Below are positions 30,957 to 38,896 of a stretch of 64,000 bases of DNA, one piece after another; position 1 is the stretch's first letter, and each line of letters starts with the position of its first letter. A program made the position numbers and the translations under genes. This DNA comes from Pollutimonas sp. M17 (GTDB taxonomy: Bacteria; Pseudomonadota; Gammaproteobacteria; Burkholderiales; Burkholderiaceae_B), in NCBI RefSeq assembly GCF_025836975.1, contig NZ_CP107548.1, positions 806,001 through 870,000 on the forward strand, in the 5' to 3' direction. The notes below the pieces were generated by a model that was given only the letters and a program-made list of their open reading frames with translations, was not told where the DNA came from and did not search any database.

Positions 30957-33173
30957 GTGCCGCCCAAATCCGATCTTGCTCACGTGACGCAACTTGCAAC
31001 TCTGGATTTCCTGACGTCGAAATCCACGCGCGCCGATTTTGTCTTTGACGATGCCGGCTTGCTGTTTCAGGTCGAGGCGCATGCCCCGGGCGTCTACCGC
31101 CTGCGTTGCGGAAAAGCCGAAATCCTGCAAAACGACAAGCCCAGTTCGCGCGCGAAAGCGCATGCCGAAATGCTGCTGGCGCGCCAGGACGCGGTAGGCG
31201 AACTGGCCATCAGCTCGATTGCAGAGCCGGCGCAATACGGCTGGAGGCTGGAGCAGGGCGACATCGCGATGGAAATCCTGCGGTCGCCCTTCCAGATTTC
31301 AGTGTATCGCGGCGAGCACTGTATTTTCAGCAGCCAGGCCGACGCCACGCTGTCGCGGGGCGAGCGGGCCGACGTGGCGGTATGGCGCTTTGGCGCCGAA
31401 CTCGATGGCGACGACAGCCTGCATGGCGGCGGCGAGACCACCGCCGAATTCGATCGGCGCGGATCGCTTTTCGTTTCGGACCAGCCCCGATCCAGGGCGC
31501 TGCCCCTGATCTGGAGCACCAAGGGCTGGGGGCTTTATTTCAATACGCTGGCGCGGGTCGAGCATGACCTCGAACAGTCCGAGGCCGGCCTCTATCAGGC
31601 CATCCTGCACGATGCCGTCTTCGATCTGTTCGTCTTTGTCGGCGAGCCCGCCGAGATACTCAATCAGTACACCGCCCTGACCGGGCGCGCGGGGCAGCCG
31701 GGCCTGTGGCCCATGGGGGTCTGGCTGGATCAGGCGCCCGGGCAGCCGGTGGACGAAACCCTGGCCATCGTATCGGAGTTCCGCGACAATCAATGGGGGC
31801 TGGACGCCGTCAATCTGTCGGCTCCGGCGCCTTTCGGGTTTCAGCCCGACAAGCCGGTTTTCGCCTGGGATGCGGCGCGCATCGCCGACGCCCGCGATGT
31901 GCTGGCACGCGGCCAGGCGCTCAATGTGCAGTTTGCCGCGCCGACCTTTCCGGGTGTATTGCGCGGCACCGAGCTGTTTGCCGAATGGGAAGACCGCGGC
32001 TGGCTGCTCATCGACGACGATGGCAATGCCTACGCCTTTCCCGGCAACGATGTCACCGGCGGCCAGGCCTTCGGCCTGCTGGACCTGACCAACAAGGATG
32101 TCTTCAAGCTCTGGTCCGAGCGTTTGCGCCAGTTGTTCGACGAGGGCCTGGGCGCCGCGGCCTGCGATGCCCAGTTCGACATTCCCGACGGCATCACCGC
32201 GAGGGGCGGCGAATCCGCCGCCGTGTTGCGCACGGTGTATCCGCTGCTGGCTCGCCAGGCATTGTTCGATGCCGTGGCCGGCCACAAGACGCCGCAGGAA
32301 GGCGTGGCCTGCAGCAGCGATCTGTTTCCCGGCGCCCAGCGCTTCGCCTGGCAGACCGGGCCGCGCACAGGCAACGACTGGCCCGCGCTCGAGCATACCC
32401 TGCGTACCGCCCTGTCGCTGGGCGACAGCGGCATTCCGGTACAGACCCACGCGCTGGGATCGGCCCTGCATCCCGCGGCTTCCATGACGCCCGAGCTCTA
32501 CATACGCTGGCTGGCCATGTGCGTGTTCTCGGGGAATTTCAGCTTCCAGTCCCTGCCGTCGCTGCTGCCCGGCGCATTCGACGCCGGCACGCGCGAACTG
32601 GTCCGTCACTGGCTGCAATGGCGGTATCGCCTGATTCCCTACGTGCTGGGCATCATCGAAGACGCCGTGCGGACCGGACTCCCCGTCCAGCGTTCGATGG
32701 CGCTGGCCTTTCCCGCCGACCCCGTGGCCCATGCCTGGGACACCCAGTACCTGCTGGGGCCGGCCCTGCTCGTCGCTCCGGCGCTCAAGTCCGGCACGCA
32801 GGTGCAGGTCTACCTGCCTGAAGGCGATGCCTGGTGGGACCTGAACACCGGATGGCGCTACGAAGGCGGCACCACCTTGACCGTCGAAGCGGGGCTGGAC
32901 ACCTTGCCTTTATTCGGCAGAGAGGGCCATATGCTGTGCTTGGGCCCGACAGCGCAGCATTCCGGCGATTTCAATTCGGCCCGCATCCTGGAAGAGGTCT
33001 GGATGTTCGGCATGCCCGAGCATAGTCCCGTGGTCATGCGCAACAAGATCCGTGTCATGCAGATGCAGGGTTCGAGCTACATCAAGGGCCTCGAAGGCCT
33101 GCGCATTCTTCCGTCCGAAGGGCTGGAAGTGAAGCGCCGCGGCGCCGAGGTGCGCATATCGCGCGCGCGCTAG
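30957..33173 (+). CDS. Glycoside hydrolase family 31-like protein, active site degenerate
   Basis: 738 residues. The whole GH31 layout is recognisable: N-terminal mutarotase-like beta domain (HGGGETTAEFDRRG), WPMGVWLD entering the barrel, barrel to about residue 560, then a C-terminal beta domain and a tail (from EEVWMFGMPEHSP) that I do not recognise. Compared by eye with E. coli YicI, nucleophile Asp416 corresponds to D404 (CDAQFDIPDG), but acid/base Asp482 is P469 (QTGPR), substrate-binding Arg466 is S454, and the Asp of the HDIGG motif is A499 (THALGS). Hydrolase activity is therefore doubtful. GTG at 30957 has GAGGA seven bases upstream; ATG at 30912 would give 753 residues. No sugar-uptake genes adjoin. 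Cytoplasmic, no signal peptide seen. Confidence 0.75.
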   Translation: MPPKSDLAHVTQLATLDFLTSKSTRADFVFDDAGLLFQVEAHAPGVYRLRCGKAEILQNDKPSSRAKAHAEMLLARQDAVGELAISSIAEPAQYGWRLEQGDIAMEILRSPFQISVYRGEHCIFSSQADATLSRGERADVAVWRFGAELDGDDSLHGGGETTAEFDRRGSLFVSDQPRSRALPLIWSTKGWGLYFNTLARVEHDLEQSEAGLYQAILHDAVFDLFVFVGEPAEILNQYTALTGRAGQPGLWPMGVWLDQAPGQPVDETLAIVSEFRDNQWGLDAVNLSAPAPFGFQPDKPVFAWDAARIADARDVLARGQALNVQFAAPTFPGVLRGTELFAEWEDRGWLLIDDDGNAYAFPGNDVTGGQAFGLLDLTNKDVFKLWSERLRQLFDEGLGAAACDAQFDIPDGITARGGESAAVLRTVYPLLARQALFDAVAGHKTPQEGVACSSDLFPGAQRFAWQTGPRTGNDWPALEHTLRTALSLGDSGIPVQTHALGSALHPAASMTPELYIRWLAMCVFSGNFSFQSLPSLLPGAFDAGTRELVRHWLQWRYRLIPYVLGIIEDAVRTGLPVQRSMALAFPADPVAHAWDTQYLLGPALLVAPALKSGTQVQVYLPEGDAWWDLNTGWRYEGGTTLTVEAGLDTLPLFGREGHMLCLGPTAQHSGDFNSARILEEVWMFGMPEHSPVVMRNKIRVMQMQGSSYIKGLEGLRILPSEGLEVKRRGAEVRISRAR

Positions 33174-33201
33174 GCGGCTAGGCTCCGTCCGTGTCGGTGA
33201 A

Positions 33202-33231
33202 GCAAAAAAGGGGCGTTTGCCCCTTTTTTGC
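33202..33231 (+). terminator. Bidirectional-type terminator after the GH31-like gene
   Basis: Perfect 13-pair palindrome with a GTTT loop: A6-GGGGC on the left arm and GCCCC-T6 on the right. The GC core with the T6 run (33224-33229) is a classic intrinsic terminator on the plus strand, and the A6 run gives the same on the minus strand. Confidence 0.85.
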
Positions 33232-33262
33232 TTTCCGGCGACTCCGGTTCATTCGCAAGGCG

Positions 33263-33291
33263 GGAACGCGGCGCGGTGGGGCGGCATCTAA
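33263..33291 (+). promoter_or_regulatory. Candidate ECF-type promoter of the sigma-factor operon
   Basis: GGAAC (33263-33267) and TCTAA (33287-33291) are separated by 19 bases, resembling the GGAACTT / TCTAA pattern of RpoE-like ECF promoters. It lies 35 bases before the sigma-factor ATG, so it could be an autoregulated promoter. No competing sigma-70 promoter is obvious. Inference from pattern only. Confidence 0.4.
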
Positions 33292-33325
33292 TGCGGTAAC
33301 AAACATACTCATTCCGGGTTTCATC

Positions 33326-34027
33326 ATGCCTTTAGCTCTTGTCAAGCCTGCCGGCGCAGGTGATTCGGATACCCAACTGGCGCAGCAGCTTGCACAGGGC
33401 AACCGGGACGCGCTGCGGCGCCTTATGCGCCGCTACAACCAGCGGCTGTATCGAGTGGCACGCAGCATCCTGCGCAACGAAGCCGACGCCGAAGAGGCGG
33501 TCCAGGAGGCTTTCTACAAGGCCTACTCTTCCATAGGCTCGTTTCGTGGCGATTCCTCGCTATCCACATGGTTGGTGAGCATCGTCGTCAACGAATCGAA
33601 ACAGCGTCTGCGCAAGATCAATCGCTTGTCCACCTGGCTGGAATTCAGCAGCGACCTGAGGCATAACGACGCAAGTTTAGAGACGACCATGGACGAATCG
33701 CCTTTCGACCAACCCGAACGCGAAGTAATGCGAGCCCAGACGCGGCATTTGCTGGAGGCGCGTATCGACCGATTGCCCGACACCTTCCGTTCGGTCTTCG
33801 TGCTGCGTGCCGTCGAGGAGCTTTCCGTGGAGGAAACCGCCGTCTGCCTGGGCATACCGGCCGCAACCGTGCGCAGTCGGTATTTCCGCGCGCGCGGACT
33901 GCTGCGCAAATCGCTCAAGCAGGAGGCGATCGAAGGCCTGCCAACGGCATTCGCTTTCGCCGGCGAGCGCTGCGACCGCATCGTTGCCGGCGTCATGGCG
34001 CGCTTGGAGCGCGATGGCGAAGCCTAG
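33326..34027 (+). CDS. ECF-type RNA polymerase sigma factor
   Basis: 233 residues. Region 2 (about residues 28-95): LMRRYNQRLYRVARSILRNEADAEEAVQEAFYKA contains the core-binding and -10 recognition helices (described in order). Region 4 (about 140-195): IDRLPDTFRSVFVLRAVEELSVEETA then the helix-turn-helix GIPAATVRSRYFRAR. No sigma-1 or sigma-3 domain. ATG at 33326 was chosen by fit to the family; its ribosome-binding site is poor. The next two genes encode an exported ferritin-like protein and a cytochrome c, suggesting an envelope redox or metal stress regulon. No anti-sigma gene is adjacent. Which ECF group it belongs to is not decided. Confidence 0.9.
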   Translation: MPLALVKPAGAGDSDTQLAQQLAQGNRDALRRLMRRYNQRLYRVARSILRNEADAEEAVQEAFYKAYSSIGSFRGDSSLSTWLVSIVVNESKQRLRKINRLSTWLEFSSDLRHNDASLETTMDESPFDQPEREVMRAQTRHLLEARIDRLPDTFRSVFVLRAVEELSVEETAVCLGIPAATVRSRYFRARGLLRKSLKQEAIEGLPTAFAFAGERCDRIVAGVMARLERDGEA

Positions 34028-34061
34028 AGTTTTCAAGTGCTGTTCCTTCAGGAGAAGTACC

Positions 34062-34643
34062 ATGTCGTTCTTAAGTTTTGTTCGTAATCCCAGTATCGAT
34101 ATGCGCGACGCCCGCCGCGTCTTTCTTGGCCAATCGGGGCTGCTTCTATCCGGCGCCGCCGTGGCATTGATGGCCGGGCGCGATGCGCTTGCCAAGGGCA
34201 AAGAAGGGGGCGCTTCCGATGTGCGCATCCTGAATACGGCATTGGGCGCCGAACTGGAAGCTATTGCCGCCTACCAGGTGGGCGCCGAAAGCGGTTTGTT
34301 GAAGAAGCCCGCGCTGGACCTGGCGATCGTGTTTCAGGGACACCATAAGGAACATGCCAGCCTGCTGTCCAAGACCATAACGACCTTGGGCGGGAAGCCG
34401 GTTTCCGCAAAAAGCGAATACACCTTTCCCGTCGACAAGCTGAAGTCCGACGCCGATGTGCTGCGCTTTGCCGCCATGCTGGAAAAAGGCGCGGTCAGCG
34501 CCTATCTGGGCGCGGTGCCGGTCTTCGACAACCGCGACCTGTCCAAGGCCGCCGCCAGCATCCTGGGCGATGAAGCCATGCACTGGGCGGTCTTGCGTAA
34601 TGCGCTGGGCGAACCCCCCGTGCCTTCGGCCTTCATGTCATGA
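34062..34643 (+). CDS. Tat-exported ferritin-like domain protein
   Basis: 193 residues. The N-terminal stretch DARRVFLGQSG plus a hydrophobic segment (about residues 26-40) is a Tat signal (RRxFL), so the protein is expected to fold in the cytoplasm and be exported. The mature part is a four-helix ferritin-like fold: ILNTALGAELEAIAAYQVG, FQGHHKEHASLL, AMLEKGAVSAYLG and ILGDEAMHWAVL provide Glu and His residues in positions suited to a di-metal site. AGGAGAAG precedes the ATG. It overlaps the cytochrome gene by 4 bases (ATGA). Biochemical role is unknown; metal storage or oxidation in the periplasm is an inference. Confidence 0.82.
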   Translation: MSFLSFVRNPSIDMRDARRVFLGQSGLLLSGAAVALMAGRDALAKGKEGGASDVRILNTALGAELEAIAAYQVGAESGLLKKPALDLAIVFQGHHKEHASLLSKTITTLGGKPVSAKSEYTFPVDKLKSDADVLRFAAMLEKGAVSAYLGAVPVFDNRDLSKAAASILGDEAMHWAVLRNALGEPPVPSAFMS

Positions 34644-35053
34644 GCCCCAAGACATGGCTGGCCGCGCTGTCCTGTAGCCTGCCACTATGGGCCGCGGGCG
34701 GCGCCTGGGCGGCCGCACCCGCCGCGATGACGGGGGATGCGGCCAGGGGCGAGGCGGTGTATTCGCGGTGCCTGGCCTGCCATGCCCTGGCCTATGATCG
34801 GACCGGGCCCAGGCATTGCGGGCTGTTCGGCCGGCAGGCGGGCACGGTGCCCGGCTTCGCCTACAGCGATGCGATGCGCAACTCCAAAATCATCTGGGAC
34901 GAGAAAACCCTGGATGCCTTTCTGCAAAATCCCTTGAAAGCCGTTCCGGGCACATCGATGGGTTATGCGGGCATTTCCGACGCCCAGGAGCGCGCCGATC
35001 TGATCGCCTACTTGAAGAAGGAAAACGCTTCGGCGGATTGCAAGGGCAAATAG
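34640..35053 (+). CDS. Periplasmic class I cytochrome c
   Basis: 137 residues. Signal peptide (about residues 1-25, cleaved near AWA-AAP), a single haem c site C44-LAC-H48 and the distal methionine ligand M107 in GTSMGY. Size and motifs match cytochrome c2/c550-type monohaem electron carriers. It overlaps the ferritin-like gene by 4 bases, so the two are very probably translated together; the cytochrome could accept or deliver electrons for metal oxidation in the partner protein. That link is inferred from position only. Confidence 0.9.
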   Translation: MSPKTWLAALSCSLPLWAAGGAWAAAPAAMTGDAARGEAVYSRCLACHALAYDRTGPRHCGLFGRQAGTVPGFAYSDAMRNSKIIWDEKTLDAFLQNPLKAVPGTSMGYAGISDAQERADLIAYLKKENASADCKGK

Positions 35054-35118
35054 AAAGATGGCAGCCTGATCGGGTAATCGCGAATGACCAGGTTTGGCTG
35101 CGTATCGGTCCGGCCGTT

Positions 35119-35904
35119 CTAGGCCGGCACCTCTACAACCAGACTGGGATCGAACGCCGGATTTTCGTTGATGCCGTCTCGCGCATAGCCGCGCGGGTTG
35201 CAAATGACCCGTGTGCCCGCCACTTGATAATCGAAGCTGTCGTGCGTGTGTCCGTGTATCCACAAGACGGCGCGCTTGGCATCCATCAGGTACTCGCTGT
35301 CGGAAACGAAGCATGTGTTGATCAGGGAGCCTTCGAAGCGGGGATGTATGCTTTTGGTGGAAGGGGCATGGTGTGTGATGACCACGGTGGGCCCCTGGAA
35401 GGGCGTATCCAGTTTCTGCTTCAGCCAGGACCGATTGGCGGCGAACAGCGCCTCAAACTCCGGCGGCGCCAGGGAGGTTCCCGGGATGGCGTCCGACTGT
35501 ATCCGGGAGAAGTCGCGAATGAAATCCAAGGCCTGCTTGATGGATTGCTCGCGAATCTCACCCGGCCCATATAGATTGAAGTCGGTCCACAGCGTACTGC
35601 CGAGAAAGCGTGCGCCGTGAAGCACGATTTCGCCATTATCGAGTATGTGTATGGACGTTCCTTCGGCGAGACGCTTTAGCTGTTCGATGGTGCCTTTTAT
35701 GGTGCCGCCATAGAATTCGTGATTGCCCGGCACGTAGAGCACAGGCTTTTCGAAGCGGCTGGCCCAGTCGATGGCCTGCCTTGGGCGGCTGATGTCGCCC
35801 GCCAGAACGACGATGTCGGCATCGGTTTCGGGCAGCGGCAAGCCGGCCTGGCCAAGGTGCAGGTCGGAAAGGATGTTGAGTCGGACGGCGGTGGGCACGG
35901 GCAT
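35119..35904 (-). CDS. Calcineurin-like metallophosphoesterase
   Basis: 261 residues. All dimetal motifs are present in order: LSDLHLG (D-x-H), LAGDISRP (G-D), YVPGNHEFYGG (G-N-H-E), THHAPS and WIHGHTHDS. Substrate unknown; related proteins cleave phosphodiesters or phosphomonoesters. ATG at 35904 gives a start (MPVPTAVRLNIL) close to the first beta strand. An upstream in-frame ATG at 35940 would add 12 residues but falls inside the tRNA-Lys -10 box, so I prefer the shorter form. No strong ribosome-binding sequence at either. Confidence 0.8.
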   Translation of the reverse strand: MPVPTAVRLNILSDLHLGQAGLPLPETDADIVVLAGDISRPRQAIDWASRFEKPVLYVPGNHEFYGGTIKGTIEQLKRLAEGTSIHILDNGEIVLHGARFLGSTLWTDFNLYGPGEIREQSIKQALDFIRDFSRIQSDAIPGTSLAPPEFEALFAANRSWLKQKLDTPFQGPTVVITHHAPSTKSIHPRFEGSLINTCFVSDSEYLMDAKRAVLWIHGHTHDSFDYQVAGTRVICNPRGYARDGINENPAFDPSLVVEVPA

Positions 35905-35914
35905 TATTGTTGAT

Positions 35915-35943
35915 TTGACAGCGTTTTTAAAACCGGCCATAAT
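35915..35943 (+). promoter_or_regulatory. Strong sigma-70 promoter of tRNA-Lys
   Basis: TTGACA (35915-35920) and CATAAT (35938-35943) with exactly 17 bases between. The tRNA begins 14 bases after the -10 box. The promoter lies over the 5' end of the divergent metallophosphoesterase gene. Confidence 0.8.
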
Positions 35944-35957
35944 CTCGTTCTTCGGTT

Positions 35958-36033
35958 GGGTCGTTAGCTCAGTCGGTAGAGCACCGGACTTTTAATCCGT
36001 TGGTCGCGCGTTCGAGCCGCGCACGACCCACCA
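35958..36033 (+). tRNA. tRNA-Lys (anticodon TTT)
   Basis: 76 bases including an encoded CCA. Acceptor stem GGGTCGT / ACGACCC is perfect, the D arm is GCTCAGTCGGTAGAGC, the anticodon loop is CTTTTAA with TTT at positions 34-36, and the T arm is GCGCG-TTCGAGC-CGCGC. Pair 27-43 is a C-U mismatch; the rest of the anticodon stem pairs. It closely resembles E. coli tRNA-Lys. Confidence 0.98.
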
Positions 36034-36046
36034 ACGCCGCTTTTTT

Positions 36047-36075
36047 AAAAAAACCAGCCACAGGCTGGTTTTTTT
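36047..36075 (+). terminator. Terminator after tRNA-Lys
   Basis: Nine-pair stem (36051-36059 with 36063-36071), ACA loop, A run before and T7 run after. It lies 14 bases beyond the tRNA 3' end. A minus-strand reading is also possible because of the A run. Confidence 0.85.
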
Positions 36076-36128
36076 ATGCCTGCTGTTTATTGAACATTAC
36101 TATACCGCTTTTGATGATTACGGGCCTT

Positions 36129-36158
36129 TTGCACATTATTTTTTGTGTATTCTATATA
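36129..36158 (+). promoter_or_regulatory. Candidate promoter of metNIQ
   Basis: TTGCAC (36129-36134) and TATATA (36153-36158), 18 bases apart, within a notably AT-rich 180-base stretch before metN. The start of transcription would fall about 95 bases before the GTG, leaving a leader. I saw no SAM-riboswitch structure or clear MetJ-type repeats. Confidence 0.35.
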
Positions 36159-36259
36159 GCTTTAAACTATTAGAATTCGTAAATAAATCCCGTATGGTTA
36201 TGTTAAATTGAGGCGCTGCCCATGAGGCCGCGCCTTGACTTCATCTTTGATTTCCTACC

Positions 36260-37270
36260 GTGATCCGCCTAGAGAACATCCGAAAAATCTACGCATCGCC
36301 CGGCCGCATCTCGCATGCCCTGGCCGGCGTGGATCTGCACATCCGGCAGGGGGAAGTCTTTGGCATCATCGGCCGCTCGGGGGCGGGCAAGAGCACCTTG
36401 ATCCGCATGCTGAACCTCCTGGAGCGGCCGACGGAAGGCCGGGTCTGGGTGCGGGACCAGGACATCACCCAGTTTTCCGAAGCGCAATTGCGGCAGTTCC
36501 GCCAGCGTGTCGGCATGGTGTTCCAGCATTTCAATCTGCTGCGTTCGCGCACGGTGCTGGATAATGTCTGCTTTCCGCTCAAGCTGGCCGGCATGGCCCG
36601 CGCCGAACGCCTGCGGCGCGCCCACGAAGTGCTGGCCCTGGTGGGCCTGACCGAGCATGCCGCCAAATACCCCAGGCAGTTGTCCGGCGGGCAGCAGCAG
36701 CGCGTGGGCATCGCCCGGGCGCTGGCCAACCGGCCCGAAATCCTGCTGTGCGACGAGGCGACGTCCGCCCTGGACCCTGAAACCACGCAATCCATATTGC
36801 GCCTGCTCCTGGACATCAACAAGCGCCTGGGCCTGACCATCGTGCTGATCACGCACGGCATGGACGTCATCCGCACGGTATGCGACAAGGTGGCCGTCAT
36901 CGATGCCGGCGCGATCGTCGAATGCGGCGAGGTCCTGGACGTTTTCCTGCATCCGCGCCATCCGGTCACGCAGTCGCTGCTGTCCGAAAGCGGCATGGAC
37001 GCCGAGGGCTGGCGCGACATGGCCGCCGGCATAGGCGGCACGCTGATACGGCTCAGCTTTCGCGGCGAGGCGACGGTCCAGCCCATGCTGAGCCGGGCCA
37101 GTCGCGAACTGGGGCTGGACCTCAGCATCCTGCAGGGATCGGTCAGCCGCATCAAGGACACGCCCTACGGGCAACTGGTCATTTCGGTGCAGGGCGATCC
37201 GCAGGCGCAAGGCCGGCTCAATGGGCTGCTGGCGCAGGAAGGCGTCGAATGCGAGGTGCTGCGCTCATGA
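36260..37270 (+). CDS. metN: Methionine ABC transporter ATP-binding protein MetN
   Basis: 336 residues. ATPase of the MetNIQ importer for L- and D-methionine. Walker A GRSGAGKSTL, signature [15 protein letters not shown], Walker B LLCDEATSALDPE, and a C-terminal NIL domain (about residues 255-336) through which intracellular methionine inhibits transport in the family. GTG start at 36260 is fixed by the MIRLENIRKIY N-terminus. The stop overlaps the metI start (ATGA). Confidence 0.95.
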   Translation: MIRLENIRKIYASPGRISHALAGVDLHIRQGEVFGIIGRSGAGKSTLIRMLNLLERPTEGRVWVRDQDITQFSEAQLRQFRQRVGMVFQHFNLLRSRTVLDNVCFPLKLAGMARAERLRRAHEVLALVGLTEHAAKYPRQLSGGQQQRVGIARALANRPEILLCDEATSALDPETTQSILRLLLDINKRLGLTIVLITHGMDVIRTVCDKVAVIDAGAIVECGEVLDVFLHPRHPVTQSLLSESGMDAEGWRDMAAGIGGTLIRLSFRGEATVQPMLSRASRELGLDLSILQGSVSRIKDTPYGQLVISVQGDPQAQGRLNGLLAQEGVECEVLRS

Positions 37271-37926
37271 TATTCGCCAATATGGACTGGGCGCTCATCG
37301 GCGAGGCCACGGTGGACACTCTGCTGATGACGGGGTTTTCGCTGATATTCACGGTGATCATCGGCCTGCCGCTGGGCATTTTGCTGTTCCTGACCAGCAA
37401 GCGGCAGATGCTCGAAAACGGCCCCATCTACCATGTGCTGTCATTTGTGGTGAATGTGCTCAGGTCGGTGCCTTTCCTGATTCTGCTGATCGTCATGATC
37501 CCGCTGACGCGCGTGCTGGCGGGCACCTCGCTGGGGGTGGAGGGCGCCGTGCCGCCGCTGGTGGCCAGCGCCGCGCCATTTTTCGCGCGGCTGGTCGAGA
37601 ACGTGCTGCGCGAGCTCGATCCGGGCGTGTCCGAAGCCTGCCGCGCGATGGGCGCCAATTCGCGCCAGACCGTGCTGATGGCTTTGGTTCCCGAGGCCAC
37701 CACCGGCATCGTGGCGGCCATCATCGTCACCGCCATCGCACTGGTGGGCTATTCGGCCATGTCGGGCGTGATCGGGGGCGGCGGGCTGGGCGACCTGGCC
37801 CTGCGTTTCGGATACCAGCGTTACCAGACGGACGTCATGATCGTGACGGTTGTCATTCTTGTCGTAATGGTGCAGCTTTTGCAGGTTTTCGGCGACAGGC
37901 TCGTCGCCAGGCTGAACCGGAAATAA
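37267..37926 (+). CDS. metI: Methionine ABC transporter permease MetI
   Basis: 219 residues with five membrane helices. The inner-membrane permease subunit; the EAA coupling loop is SEACRAMGANSRQTVLMALVPEA (in order), which contacts MetN. GYSAMSGVIGGGGLGDLA is the conserved C-terminal signature. It overlaps metN by four bases and is followed by metQ after 19 bases. Confidence 0.95.
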   Translation: MIFANMDWALIGEATVDTLLMTGFSLIFTVIIGLPLGILLFLTSKRQMLENGPIYHVLSFVVNVLRSVPFLILLIVMIPLTRVLAGTSLGVEGAVPPLVASAAPFFARLVENVLRELDPGVSEACRAMGANSRQTVLMALVPEATTGIVAAIIVTAIALVGYSAMSGVIGGGGLGDLALRFGYQRYQTDVMIVTVVILVVMVQLLQVFGDRLVARLNRK

Positions 37927-37945
37927 TGTTATCAAGGAGTCTATT

Positions 37946-38737
37946 ATGTTTGTGAAGAAAATTGTGCCGGCTCTGGCCTTCAGCGTCGCCGCCTTGCTGG
38001 CCGCGACGTCCGCCCAGGCGGAAAAGCTCAGCGTGGCCGCCACCCCCGTGCCGCATGCCGAGCTGCTTGAACTGGTCAAGCCCGTGCTGGCCAAGGAAGG
38101 CGTGGAACTGGACATCAAGGTGTTCACCGACTACGTGCAGCCCAATCAGCAAGTGGCCGACGGCCAGATCGACGTCAACTTCTTCCAGCACCAGCCTTAC
38201 CTGGACTCCTTCAACAAAGAGCACAAGACCAAGCTGGTCACGGTGGGCCTGGTCCATGTCGAGCCGTTCGGCGCGTACTCCAGCAAGATCAAGGACATCA
38301 AGGACTTGAAAGAGGGCGCCCTGGTCGCCTTGCCCAACGATCCTTCCAACGGCGCCCGTGCCTTGCTGCTGCTGCAAAAACAGGGCCTGATCAAGCTGAA
38401 GGATCCCAGCAATATCCTGGCCACCTCGCGCGATATCGTCGAGAACCCCAAGAAATTGAAGTTCCGCGAACTCGAAGCGGCCACTCTGCCACGCATCCTG
38501 CCCGACGTCGACCTGGCCCTGATCAACACGAACTACGCGCTGGAAGCGGGCCTGAACCCGGTCAAGGACGCCTTGTTCATCGAGGGCGCCGATTCGCCTT
38601 ATACCAATATCGTGGTCACCACCGAAGCCAAAAAAGATGACCCCGCGGTCAAGAAGCTGGTGAAGGCGCTGAACAGCCCCGAAACCAAGCAATTCATCAC
38701 CGACAAATACAAAGGCGCCATCGTTCCGGCGTTCTGA
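37946..38737 (+). CDS. metQ: Methionine-binding periplasmic protein MetQ (NlpA family)
   Basis: 263 residues. Signal peptide (about residues 1-26, SAQA-EK) then an NlpA/MetQ domain with VAATPVPHAELLE, DGQIDVNFFQHQPYLD and NTNYALEAGL. E. coli MetQ is a lipoprotein, but here no lipobox Cys is visible at the cleavage site, so a soluble periplasmic protein is more likely. AAGGAGT precedes the ATG. It is the last gene of metNIQ and is followed by a terminator. Confidence 0.93.
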   Translation: MFVKKIVPALAFSVAALLAATSAQAEKLSVAATPVPHAELLELVKPVLAKEGVELDIKVFTDYVQPNQQVADGQIDVNFFQHQPYLDSFNKEHKTKLVTVGLVHVEPFGAYSSKIKDIKDLKEGALVALPNDPSNGARALLLLQKQGLIKLKDPSNILATSRDIVENPKKLKFRELEAATLPRILPDVDLALINTNYALEAGLNPVKDALFIEGADSPYTNIVVTTEAKKDDPAVKKLVKALNSPETKQFITDKYKGAIVPAF

Positions 38738-38766
38738 TCGCCGCGAATGCGGCTGTCTGTACACAT

Positions 38767-38793
38767 AAAAAGCGGCTTCTTGCCGCTTTTTTT
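38767..38793 (+). terminator. Terminator of metNIQ
   Basis: A-run then GCGGC stem, five-base loop, GCCGC and a T7 run (38767-38793); 29 bases after the metQ stop. The A and T arms extend the stem to ten pairs. Confidence 0.88.
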
Positions 38794-38896
38794 CGGTTAC
38801 CATACGTTTTCCATGGCGGCCGCCACGAGCGGCCAGCCGCAGGAACCGCCCCTATTCGAGTGCGGGTCGCCCCAAAGGTAAAACAAGGAGTCATGT

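Noticed and set aside
36076-36259. SAM riboswitch before metN
   Set aside because: The leader is AT-rich, but I could not find the conserved SAM-I or SAM-II core or a coupled terminator.
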